Shown: piece after piece, positions 17,652 through 26,129 of the stretch | Layout: every line of letters starts with the position of its first letter | Numbering within the stretch: position 1 is the first letter of the stretch | Source: Bacteroidota bacterium | GTDB taxonomy: Bacteria; Bacteroidota; Bacteroidia; Bacteroidales; Lentimicrobiaceae | Assembly: GCA_023434665.1 (NCBI GenBank) | Contig: JAEYSM010000006.1 | Span: forward strand, 8,210 to 72,209 | DNA: 64,000 nt | Direction: 5' to 3' | Program-made: the position numbers and the translations under genes | Notes under the pieces: model-generated | Databases searched by the model: none | Told to the model about the DNA's origin: nothing | What the model saw: the letters and a program-made list of their open reading frames with translations, nothing else

Positions 17652-19739
17652 ATGGTGCTGACTAAAATCTTTTTCGCAATTGGCTCATCAGGGAATTGTC
17701 ATAATCTTCCATTATATAACATTCGGTATCCATTGCAATTGACAGGTTATCACAATTTTTGGCTATGTTGGTTCATTGTATTTTTCTTTTTTATCAGGTC
17801 TGTTTCTTATGCCCAGACTGACACTGTCACACTTCAGGAAATAGAGGTTCTTGGCCTGAAATCAGCACATGATAATAATTCAGCCTCACCGGTTCAAATA
17901 CTTACAGTTCAGAAACTACAATCATTACCTTCGACCAGTGTAGCCGATGCAATCAAAAACTTTTCTGGCGTTGTAATAAAGGACTTCGGCGGAATTGGTG
18001 GACTCAAAACTGTGATGATCAGAAGCCTGGGAGCAACTCATACAGGCATATATATTGACGGCATTCCCGGTAACGACATTGCAACAGGACAAGCGGATCT
18101 TGGAAGATTATCGTTGAAGGATATTAGTAAAATCAGTCTATCTATTGGCCAATCGGATGCAGGATTGCGTACCGGAAGAATGTATTCAACTGCAAGTATG
18201 ATTGAAATTAACACTGTGACCCCTGACTTTAATGGTAAAAATGTTCTTTTTCAAACTAGTCTTAGAGTTGGCTCATTCGGAACTTTTAATCCTGCTTTTG
18301 CTTCTCACTTTAAAATTAATCGGTCAATAACTACTGTCAGAATTAATCATTTTATGGCAGATGGCAGATTCCCATATGAATACTGGAATGGTTCGAATCT
18401 TCTCAAGCAAAAACGAACAAATTCGGATGTCTCTATTACAGGAGCATCCATAAAATCAAATTATACTTTCAAAGATAGTTCTTCATTGAAGCTCAAAGCT
18501 ACCTTTACTAATTCTGATAGAGGCTTGCCAGGTGCAATTATTATTTATAATCCTTTCTCCGGACAAAGACTTCAAAATAAAGACTTTGCTACTGCAATAA
18601 CTTATGAGAACAATGAAGGGAGTGCACTTCGATTCATGACAAAAGCCGGATATTCGAACATGACTACTATTTATTCTGATCCTCACTGGCAAAATCATAA
18701 TGGATTATTGAAAAACGAATATAGGCAGTCCGAAATATATCTGTCAGAAGTTATCCTAATCCCTCTGGGCACCAGTTTTAATACTTCTATTGCGACTGAT
18801 CTTATTTATAACAGACTCAAAACAAATGCGTATTCTATAAATAATCCGAACAGAATAACTTCTTTGACTGCAGCCTCTCTGAAATACAACAATAAAAAGA
18901 CAGAGTTACAAGGTAACGTTCTGTTAACTTATGCATTGGATAAGATTAATGGTGATCAATCATTATCCTCAACTAGTAGGGAAATGAGATTGTCGCCCGA
19001 GTTATCCTTGATTCATTCACTGTTGTCTGATCATTCATTAAAAATAAGAGTCTTGTACAAAGACATTTTCCGACTTCCTACATTCAATGAATTGTACTAC
19101 ACCCTTTCAGGCAACCTGGAACTTAAACCAGAAAATGTGACAATGTTTAATGTGGGTGTAATTTATGAAAAACCAATAAATGAACTTACAGGCATTCACA
19201 TTAAAGGAGACGCTTTCATTAATCTGGTCACTGATAAGATTGTTACAGTTCCAACCATGAACCTTTTTATTTGGCGTACACAGAATATTGAAAAATCTAC
19301 AATTAAAGGTCTTGAAACATTTTTAGCTTTCTCCCGAAAAATAAGTAAAGCATGGTCCTTCGAATTGTCAGGCACCTACACATATCAGGACGCCCAAAAT
19401 CTATCTGATCCACAAGATGAAAATTATGGTGATCAACTAGCATATATTCCTTTTGAAACAGCAGGAGGACTATTATCGATTACCTGCAACAATTTAGTTC
19501 TTGGAATTAATACTTTATATAATGGGTACAGATACATTTCAAATAATAACACCCATGAAAACCTTCTTAGCTCATGGATTACAACTGATGTTACAGCAGG
19601 TTGGAATTTTTTAGTGAAGCAAAAAGAATTATCATTCAAAATAGAAGTCGCTAATTTATTTAATCAGAATTATGAAGTGATGAAAGGATTTCCCATGATG
19701 GGAAGAGCCTTCTTTATAAATCTCGACCTAAACCTTTAA
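17652..19739 (+). CDS. btuB: TonB-dependent vitamin B12 receptor (BtuB-type)
   Basis: 695 residues. An unusually long N-terminal region precedes the hydrophobic segment WFIVFFFFIRSVSYAQ, so the real start may be downstream (a TTG near residue 27), but no later ATG fits. The mature part opens with a TonB-box-like TLQEIEVLG. A plug domain of about 75-190 follows (SVADAIKNFSGVVIKDFGG, MIRSLGATHTGIYIDGIPGND), then a 22-strand barrel ending NLDLNL. The riboswitch directly upstream and the BtuG-like lipoprotein gene 12 bases downstream identify cobalamin, or a related corrinoid, as the substrate. Import across the outer membrane would be powered by TonB-ExbBD. Confidence 0.9.
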   Translation: MVLTKIFFAIGSSGNCHNLPLYNIRYPLQLTGYHNFWLCWFIVFFFFIRSVSYAQTDTVTLQEIEVLGLKSAHDNNSASPVQILTVQKLQSLPSTSVADAIKNFSGVVIKDFGGIGGLKTVMIRSLGATHTGIYIDGIPGNDIATGQADLGRLSLKDISKISLSIGQSDAGLRTGRMYSTASMIEINTVTPDFNGKNVLFQTSLRVGSFGTFNPAFASHFKINRSITTVRINHFMADGRFPYEYWNGSNLLKQKRTNSDVSITGASIKSNYTFKDSSSLKLKATFTNSDRGLPGAIIIYNPFSGQRLQNKDFATAITYENNEGSALRFMTKAGYSNMTTIYSDPHWQNHNGLLKNEYRQSEIYLSEVILIPLGTSFNTSIATDLIYNRLKTNAYSINNPNRITSLTAASLKYNNKKTELQGNVLLTYALDKINGDQSLSSTSREMRLSPELSLIHSLLSDHSLKIRVLYKDIFRLPTFNELYYTLSGNLELKPENVTMFNVGVIYEKPINELTGIHIKGDAFINLVTDKIVTVPTMNLFIWRTQNIEKSTIKGLETFLAFSRKISKAWSFELSGTYTYQDAQNLSDPQDENYGDQLAYIPFETAGGLLSITCNNLVLGINTLYNGYRYISNNNTHENLLSSWITTDVTAGWNFLVKQKELSFKIEVANLFNQNYEVMKGFPMMGRAFFINLDLNL

Positions 19740-19751
19740 AATTTTAGTACT

Positions 19752-20897
19752 ATGAATTTGCTTAGAAATCACTCAACAACTACAAAGAAAATGAACGGCA
19801 AAAGAGCATCAACCTGGAGATTAATGCTACTGTCTATAGGAATTCTTGGTCTGTTGTTCAACGCCTGCAAGAAAGAACCTGAGGATGAGAACAAACCACA
19901 TCCTGTATCTCCGCCGGTTAGTGTGGCAGTTTACGTACTCAATCAAGGCTCTTACAGTGGGAACAATGCATCAGTCACATTATTTAATCCTTCTGATTAT
20001 GTAGTAACCAGTGATTACTTTCAAACACAGAATAACCGTGTATTGGGTGATACAGGAGCTGATATGTTGATTTATGGTGGCAAAGCATATATTGTAACCA
20101 ATATATCAAGTCAACTGGAAATTGTTGATTCAAAAACGTTTAAGAGTTTAAAACAAATATCTTTCATTAAGGATGGTGTACCACAGCAACCATCTGCAAT
20201 TGCCGGGTATGGTGATAAGGTTTATATTGCTTCCTACGATGGCCTCGTTACGGTAATTGATACCTTATCGCTCCAAATCATCAAGACTATCGAAGTTGGT
20301 CTCAATCCTGATGCTATTCTCGCTACTAACAATGAAATCTGGGTTTCAAATTCAGGAGGATTAAACTTCCCTGACTATGATAACACAATTTCAGTTATTG
20401 ACCCCGACAGACTAATTGAGACAGATAGGATAGAAGTAGGGACAAATCCATATACTATGAAGGCAGATAACTATGGAGATATTTATCTTATCACAAGAGG
20501 AAATTACGGTGATGAAAAGATGCGATTGAGAATTATTAATTCGGCTACAAAAAAAATTAAGCACACTTTTGAGGATTTTGAAGCCTATAACTTGACAATC
20601 AAAGGCGATACAGCCTATGTTTACCATCATGATTTCATGTCCGGCGAAGGTTCTAAAATCATGACAATTAATGTCAAAACAGAGCAAATCATATCTCAAC
20701 AATTTATTACTGACAATACTTCTATCGAAACCGTATATTCCATCGCTGCTGATCCTACAAAAAATAACATTTATATCACTGATGCCAAGGATTATATGAG
20801 CCCTGGCATTGTGTACTGTTTCGGAACAGATGGAAAGTTAAAATTTAAATTCAATGCTGGAATTAATCCGGTAGCTGTAAGATTTTTGATGAATTAG
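19752..20897 (+). CDS. BtuG-like surface lipoprotein, YncE-type beta-propeller
   Basis: 381 residues from ATG 19752; ATG at 19791 is an equally plausible start. The lipobox LFNAC gives lipidated Cys39, followed by acidic KKEPEDEN, which fits surface export in Bacteroidota. The body is a seven-bladed YncE/NHL-like propeller with repeats such as LYGGKAYIVTNISSQLEIVD, GYGDKVYIASYDGLVTVID and TNNEIWVSNSGG. In gut Bacteroides, BtuG is such a lipoprotein encoded beside btuB that captures B12 on the surface and hands it to BtuB. The shared riboswitch and 12-base gap support the same role here, although sequence identity was not tested. Confidence 0.8.
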   Translation: MNLLRNHSTTTKKMNGKRASTWRLMLLSIGILGLLFNACKKEPEDENKPHPVSPPVSVAVYVLNQGSYSGNNASVTLFNPSDYVVTSDYFQTQNNRVLGDTGADMLIYGGKAYIVTNISSQLEIVDSKTFKSLKQISFIKDGVPQQPSAIAGYGDKVYIASYDGLVTVIDTLSLQIIKTIEVGLNPDAILATNNEIWVSNSGGLNFPDYDNTISVIDPDRLIETDRIEVGTNPYTMKADNYGDIYLITRGNYGDEKMRLRIINSATKKIKHTFEDFEAYNLTIKGDTAYVYHHDFMSGEGSKIMTINVKTEQIISQQFITDNTSIETVYSIAADPTKNNIYITDAKDYMSPGIVYCFGTDGKLKFKFNAGINPVAVRFLMN

Positions 20898-20956
20898 ATT
20901 CAATCCGGACAGTTATTAAAAGTTTTGAAGAAATAATATTGGCTTCAAAGAGTAAA

Positions 20957-20995
20957 AATAAAACAGGATGAAGGCAACCTCCATCCTGTTTTATT
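20957..20995. terminator. Bidirectional terminator
   Basis: AATAAAACAGGATG pairs perfectly over 14 bp with CATCCTGTTTTATT around an 11-base loop, flanked by A and T tracts. It separates the B12 module from the converging DPP11-type gene. Confidence 0.85.
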
Positions 20996-21015
20996 AAAAT
21001 TGTCAGTTTAAATGT

Positions 21016-23178
21016 CTATCTAATAATTGTCATCTCATTCACAAGATGTTTTGCTCCTGCCAATTTATCAATTACAAATAAGCAATATCTGATATCAAGT
21101 GAAATATTCCGGCACTGATCAGGATCATACATCAAATCGCTCATGGTACCTTCCCAGTTTCTATCAAAGTTAACACCAACGAGATGACCCTCAGCATTTA
21201 AAACAGGGCTTCCTGAATTGCCACCTGTTGTATGATTACTGGCAATAAATGCTACTCTCATTGTCCCATCAGGAGCTGCATAATCGCCATAATCCTTTTT
21301 TGTATACAATTCTTTTAATTCTGGTTCAACAACATAGTCATAAACTGATGGATCTTCTTTTTCCATTATCCCTTCAAGTGTTGTATAATATTCATATTTC
21401 ACTGCATCGCGTGGTAAATAATCGTCCACTTTTCCATAGGTTATTCTCAATGTTGAATTAGCATCTGGATAAAATCTTCTATCTGCCTGAAACTCCATTA
21501 AACCTGTCATATAAATTCTTTGAAGACTATCAAGTTTAATAGTCAAAGATTCATTAAAAGGCAAAATCTGTTCAACATAGTAATTATAAACTGCTTCTGA
21601 CAGAAGGAATAATGGATCATTTGCTATCTTTTTATAATTCCTGGCTTTGTAATTTGAAAGTAATTCTCTTACACTTGTGGAATCAGTTAATGAACTTTTA
21701 CTATAAACGGCATCCGCCCACTCCTGAAAACTTTTGTATTTCTGCTTTTCTTGCTTTAACAATGCAGGAATTCTATTTGCCTCCTGATGGTTGAACCAAT
21801 CCTCCATCAATGAAGCGAAGACTTGTCGGTCAATCGGCATATGGTAATTTTTGAAATAGGCTGATAAACTACCTGTAATCTGGCTAACCATCTTGTTTAG
21901 TTCATCATCCGGTACAGTTTTATCTATACTCTTATCTATTAACCTACTAAACCGGCGGGCAAACGTAAATGCCTCAATACCAAGACCTCCTTCAATCAGA
22001 TAAGTTTCAGCTACTGAGAAAGGAGTTAGTTCTCTATAAGTATACTCGAATTCATTAATAAGATTCCCGTATTTAGAATTTCGTTGTGGGTCAGCTTGTG
22101 CCCATTTGATGAAATCCTGCTCTAGTTGTTGTTTCTTGGTTATCGCGTCCAACTTCTTGATTCCACGGTTTTCGCCAATCATTTTTTTCCAGTAATTAGC
22201 CACACCAGCATGTTTTGCTGAATACTGAATTCTAACAAGGTCGCTCTGAGACATATATGTGTCGAAAATATCAAGGCGTTTTTCTCTCAAACGAATCGCC
22301 GCCGGATTTTCATTTGCAGTTATCATTTCAATAGCATAACTAGGTAGGTATTCCTGAGTCCTACCAGGATATCCAAATACAAATGTAAAATCACCTTTTT
22401 CAACTCCTCTTAGGGAAATTGGTATATGTCTTTTGGGTTTGTAAGGAACATTTTCAGGAGAATACTCTGCAGGTTCATTGTTCTTATTCACATATATACG
22501 AAAAAGAGAGAAGTCACCTGTGTGACGGGGCCACATCCAGTTATCTGTATCTCCACCAAACTTCCCGATGTTTGAAGGTGGTGCTCCAACAAGCCTTACA
22601 TCTTTGAATGTTTGAGTTATAAATACAAAATATTGATTACCATAATAAAAAGGCCTTACTCTTGCATTATAAGAAGTACCTTTTATGCTTTCTTCTTCTA
22701 TTTGCTTAACATTCTGCGCAATTAATTCATTCCTCTCAAGTTCTGTCATGCTCTCTTTTACATTTTCAAGAGCACGATTAGTGACATCTTCCATTCTCAC
22801 TAACAAGGTTACTGTGAGTCCGGGATTAGGAAGTTCCTGCGACTTGTCCATAGCCCAGAATCCATCAGTAAGGTAGTCGTGTTCAATAGTGCTATGTTGC
22901 TGAATTCTACCATATCCGCAGTGGTGGTTTGTTAAAATTAGTCCCTGATCAGAAATGATTTCAGCAGTACATCCACCACCAAACAATAAAATAGCATCTT
23001 TCAGACTGGAATTATTAACACTATAGATATCTTCAGCAGTGATACGCATTCCCATACTTACCATTTCGGATTCATTAAGCTGTTGAAGGAATAAGGGTAA
23101 CCACATTCCTTCTCCGGCAATGCCAATCCTGAATGAAAGAACTAAGGATACGACCAGTATCGCAATTTTTTTCTTCAT
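21016..23178 (-). CDS. dpp11: S46 family dipeptidyl peptidase, DPP11-type (Asp/Glu-specific)
   Basis: 720 residues with an N-terminal signal peptide. The S46 catalytic residues are visible: His85 in LTNHHCGYG, Asp at about 223 in RHTGDFSLFR, and Ser655 in GGNSGSP. The residue that separates the two S46 subgroups is Arg673 in NFDRNWEG. In Porphyromonas DPP11 this Arg accepts acidic P1 side chains, while DPP7 has Gly there. Positions 655 and 673 match the DPP11 numbering I recall exactly. The enzyme removes dipeptides with Asp or Glu in second place from peptides in the periplasm. It lies 27 bases after ridA and is probably co-transcribed with it. Confidence 0.9.
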   Translation of the reverse strand: MKKKIAILVVSLVLSFRIGIAGEGMWLPLFLQQLNESEMVSMGMRITAEDIYSVNNSSLKDAILLFGGGCTAEIISDQGLILTNHHCGYGRIQQHSTIEHDYLTDGFWAMDKSQELPNPGLTVTLLVRMEDVTNRALENVKESMTELERNELIAQNVKQIEEESIKGTSYNARVRPFYYGNQYFVFITQTFKDVRLVGAPPSNIGKFGGDTDNWMWPRHTGDFSLFRIYVNKNNEPAEYSPENVPYKPKRHIPISLRGVEKGDFTFVFGYPGRTQEYLPSYAIEMITANENPAAIRLREKRLDIFDTYMSQSDLVRIQYSAKHAGVANYWKKMIGENRGIKKLDAITKKQQLEQDFIKWAQADPQRNSKYGNLINEFEYTYRELTPFSVAETYLIEGGLGIEAFTFARRFSRLIDKSIDKTVPDDELNKMVSQITGSLSAYFKNYHMPIDRQVFASLMEDWFNHQEANRIPALLKQEKQKYKSFQEWADAVYSKSSLTDSTSVRELLSNYKARNYKKIANDPLFLLSEAVYNYYVEQILPFNESLTIKLDSLQRIYMTGLMEFQADRRFYPDANSTLRITYGKVDDYLPRDAVKYEYYTTLEGIMEKEDPSVYDYVVEPELKELYTKKDYGDYAAPDGTMRVAFIASNHTTGGNSGSPVLNAEGHLVGVNFDRNWEGTMSDLMYDPDQCRNISLDIRYCLFVIDKLAGAKHLVNEMTIIR

Positions 23179-23205
23179 AAAAATATAAGAATTTGATAGA
23201 GAGAC

Positions 23206-23583
23206 TTATTTTGAAGCAATTACTTCAATTTCGATCAAAGAACCTAACGGAAGTTTCACTACTCCATATGCTGCCCGTGCTGGTGGTTCAATTTCGAAAT
23301 ATTTACCATACACTTCATTCATTGCTCCAAAATTTGTCATATCGGAAAGAAGGCAGACACATTTAATAACATCCGAGTAACTGTATCCAGCAGCTTTAAG
23401 GATTGCACCTATATTTTTCATTACTTGTTCTGTCTGCTCTTTGATACTTCCTTCAACTACCATCCCTGTTGTAGGATCAATAGGTATTTGTCCTGAAATA
23501 TACAAAAAACCATTCTTTTCAATAGCCTGACTGTAAGGACCTATGGCTTTAGGTGCAAATTCTGTAGAAATTACTTTTTTCAT
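23206..23583 (-). CDS. ridA: RidA family enamine/imine deaminase
   Basis: 125 residues, full length for the YjgF/YER057c/UK114 family. It starts KKVISTEFAPKAIGPYSQA, the usual opening, and ends PPARAAYGVVKLPLGSLIEIEVIA, containing the Arg that holds the substrate carboxylate and the terminal Glu. RidA hydrolyses reactive 2-aminoacrylate released by PLP enzymes such as serine dehydratase, forming pyruvate and ammonia. It is a small cytoplasmic trimer. Placement just upstream of a dipeptidyl peptidase gene fits an amino-acid-degrading lifestyle. Confidence 0.95.
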   Translation of the reverse strand: MKKVISTEFAPKAIGPYSQAIEKNGFLYISGQIPIDPTTGMVVEGSIKEQTEQVMKNIGAILKAAGYSYSDVIKCVCLLSDMTNFGAMNEVYGKYFEIEPPARAAYGVVKLPLGSLIEIEVIASK

Positions 23584-23706
23584 GATATTATATTTTAGAG
23601 TTGATACAAATCGGGTGGCTCAAAATTAGCAATAATACTAAGATAACCCCAATTTATAGCAAATCATTTCTGCGACACAAAGGAGTGGTATAAAACGAAT
23701 GAAAAA

Positions 23707-25950
23707 TTATAAAGGAAGTGTAAATGTAAAAGTAGCTCCTTTGTTTTCTTCTGCTTCAGCCCATATCTGGCCCCCATGTTTATGCAATATCCGCTTGACA
23801 ATTGATAGTCCTGCACCGGTACCTTGGAAATCTTGTTCTGAGTGAAGCCGTTGGAATGCAATAAACACTTTATCAATATATTTCATATCAAAACCTGCAC
23901 CATTATCTTTCACTGAATAGATTACACTTGAATCCTTGACACCTCCGGCTATTTCAATATGAGGATTTTCTTTCTTTGAAGAGAACTTTACCGCATTTGC
24001 TAAAAGATTTACCCATACCTGTTTCAGCAAAGCTGCATCACCTATTGCATTTGGCAATTCCCCGATATCTATTTTCACTTTCTTGAGCTCTCTTTTTTCT
24101 CCTACTTCTGCCAAAGCCATATCTACCAGCTTATTCATATCAATCTCTGCCTTTCTGATTTCTGCTGTGCTTGCTTTTGAGAAAGCAAGTAGATCATCAA
24201 TCAGCGTACTCATCTTAAGTGAATTTGACCTAATCCTGTTACATAACCTCACTCCTTCTTCATCAAAAAGATTTCCATAATTATCAGTCAGAATCTGGGT
24301 TAACCCATTTATTCCTCTTAATGGAGTTCTCAAGTCATGAGAAACAGAATAAGCAAAAGCTTCAAGATCTTTATTAACGGCTGATAGCTCAGCAGTTCTC
24401 TCCTTTATTCTATGCTCAAGTTCCTTGTTAAGGTTACTGATTTCTTGTTCGGTTTTCTTGCGATCAGAAATATCCCGGATTATAAGGCTTGCTTTCTGAT
24501 TTCCTTCAGCATCAAAAAATAACGCTGATGATAGTTCTGCATCAATAAATGTTCCTCCTCTTTTTATTAATTTTAATTCACCGACAGTCTTTCCTGACTG
24601 GGCTCTCTTTTCAATGAATTTTTTGTATGCTTTGGTTTCATAGTCAATGAATGTACTTAAATTAAGTGACTTGAGTTCAGCTTCTGTATAGCCAAAGAGT
24701 AGGCAAGCGGCCTCATTTGCTTCAAGAATTATCCCTTCGGTTGTAGAAAGGATCATTGCATCATGGCTATTCTCAAAAAATGCTCTGTAACGATGCTCAC
24801 TCTCTATTAAAGCACGTTCGGAATTTTTTCGTTGTGTAATATCCTGGAAAGCGCCCCTTATTTTAACAACTTTATCATCTTTGACAACAGGCTTGCCCAA
24901 TGTATGCACCCACTTTCTCGTTCCATCACCAAGCACCAGTTCAAGCTCAAGATCATAAGGAACTTTCTCACTGATTGTTTTATCTATAGCTTTGATGACC
25001 TTGTCTTTTGATTCTTCAGTATAGAAACTTATCCCCTTTTGCTCACTCGTTTCATCTTCTGCGCTCAAACCATGTATCCTGGCAGTTTCTTCAGTCCAGG
25101 TTCCTTCACCTGTTACCGGATCAAACTCCCACCCCCCTATCTTAGCAAGACTGCCCATTTCTTGAAGTAAATACTCTTGATAACTAATTGCCTCAGCTGT
25201 CTTTCGATGGGTTGATACATCTCTCAAAAATGCCAATTCCGATTTCTTTCCTTCATATTCAATATATTGGGAAGTAATTTCTACCCAAACATCACCTCCG
25301 TCCAATGCCACAAGATGCAATTCACTTTCAGTCAAAGGAAGAATACCATTATCCAGTTTTTCAATTCTTTCTTTAATATTTTTCTTGTTTGCAGGATGCG
25401 TGAACTCTAGAATATCTTTTCCTATTAGTTCGTCAGAAGCATTGGCTTTCAAAAGATTTATTCCTGAAGGATTTATATAAACTATCTTTCTATCCTGTTG
25501 TATAATAATTGGTTCCGGGGCTCCTTCAACTATCTTTCGAAACCGTTCTTCACTGTTCTTTAATTCCTTTTGAAATTTTCGTTGTTCTGTTACATCTGTT
25601 GCCATAACATGTCTGGCCTCCCTACCCTCAAAAATAAAAGGGAGAGAAACAATATTTACCATGATGATTTCTCCGTTTTTTTTCCGGTGGATCCAGTCTC
25701 CGGCATAATTCACAGTTCCTTTAGTTCTATTGATGTCTTCAACTAGAGTTTTGACTTCACTCTCAGGTCTTATATCCCTTGCATTCATTTGAAGGAATTC
25801 CTCTCTCGTATATCCATAATGATTCAATGCAGCATCATTTACATCAAGAAAGTCCAACGATTCCTGATCAAAGATCCACATCGGAATTGGATTATATTTA
25901 AATAAATGTTTATAATTTCCTTCCTTCACAGAATTGTCCTGATAAGTCAT
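23707..25950 (-). CDS. Multi-PAS sensor histidine kinase
   Basis: 747 residues without membrane segments, so cytoplasmic. Four PAS domains can be read: about 12-125 (YNPIPMWIFDQESLDFLDVN), 130-250 (GAPEPIIIQQDRKIVYINPS), 255-375 (IGGWEFDPVTGEGTW) and 380-500 (ENSHDAMILSTTEGIILEAN). A short coiled coil follows. HisKA has His538 in SVSHDLRTP, and HATPase_c has N-box Asn652 in NLLANAVKF, G1 DNGAGF at 682-687, and G2 GTGAGLS. No receiver domain or neighbouring response regulator is present, so the partner is unknown. The phosphorylated His and ATP site look intact. The C-terminal half resembles phytochrome-type kinases. Confidence 0.9.
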   Translation of the reverse strand: MTYQDNSVKEGNYKHLFKYNPIPMWIFDQESLDFLDVNDAALNHYGYTREEFLQMNARDIRPESEVKTLVEDINRTKGTVNYAGDWIHRKKNGEIIMVNIVSLPFIFEGREARHVMATDVTEQRKFQKELKNSEERFRKIVEGAPEPIIIQQDRKIVYINPSGINLLKANASDELIGKDILEFTHPANKKNIKERIEKLDNGILPLTESELHLVALDGGDVWVEITSQYIEYEGKKSELAFLRDVSTHRKTAEAISYQEYLLQEMGSLAKIGGWEFDPVTGEGTWTEETARIHGLSAEDETSEQKGISFYTEESKDKVIKAIDKTISEKVPYDLELELVLGDGTRKWVHTLGKPVVKDDKVVKIRGAFQDITQRKNSERALIESEHRYRAFFENSHDAMILSTTEGIILEANEAACLLFGYTEAELKSLNLSTFIDYETKAYKKFIEKRAQSGKTVGELKLIKRGGTFIDAELSSALFFDAEGNQKASLIIRDISDRKKTEQEISNLNKELEHRIKERTAELSAVNKDLEAFAYSVSHDLRTPLRGINGLTQILTDNYGNLFDEEGVRLCNRIRSNSLKMSTLIDDLLAFSKASTAEIRKAEIDMNKLVDMALAEVGEKRELKKVKIDIGELPNAIGDAALLKQVWVNLLANAVKFSSKKENPHIEIAGGVKDSSVIYSVKDNGAGFDMKYIDKVFIAFQRLHSEQDFQGTGAGLSIVKRILHKHGGQIWAEAEENKGATFTFTLPL

Positions 25951-26065
25951 TTCAAGTAGTTCATTATACTATAATTACCGTATCATCAAATTAAACAATT
26001 CAACGTATGGCCTTTAAATAAGTTTCTGATATTCGTCCCCACAAAACAAACTATCCCTAAATTCA

Positions 26066-26073
26066 TAGCTTTG
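26066..26073 (+). promoter_or_regulatory. -7 promoter element (TAGCTTTG) of the YyaL-like gene
   Basis: TAGCTTTG fits TAnnTTTG. The expected transcript starts near 26080, leaving a leader of about 50 bases before ATG 26130. Confidence 0.5.
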
Positions 26074-26129
26074 TGGTACAACAAAGGTCATGTTTTAATG
26101 TTTAAGGTAATTTACTAAAAAGTTACACT

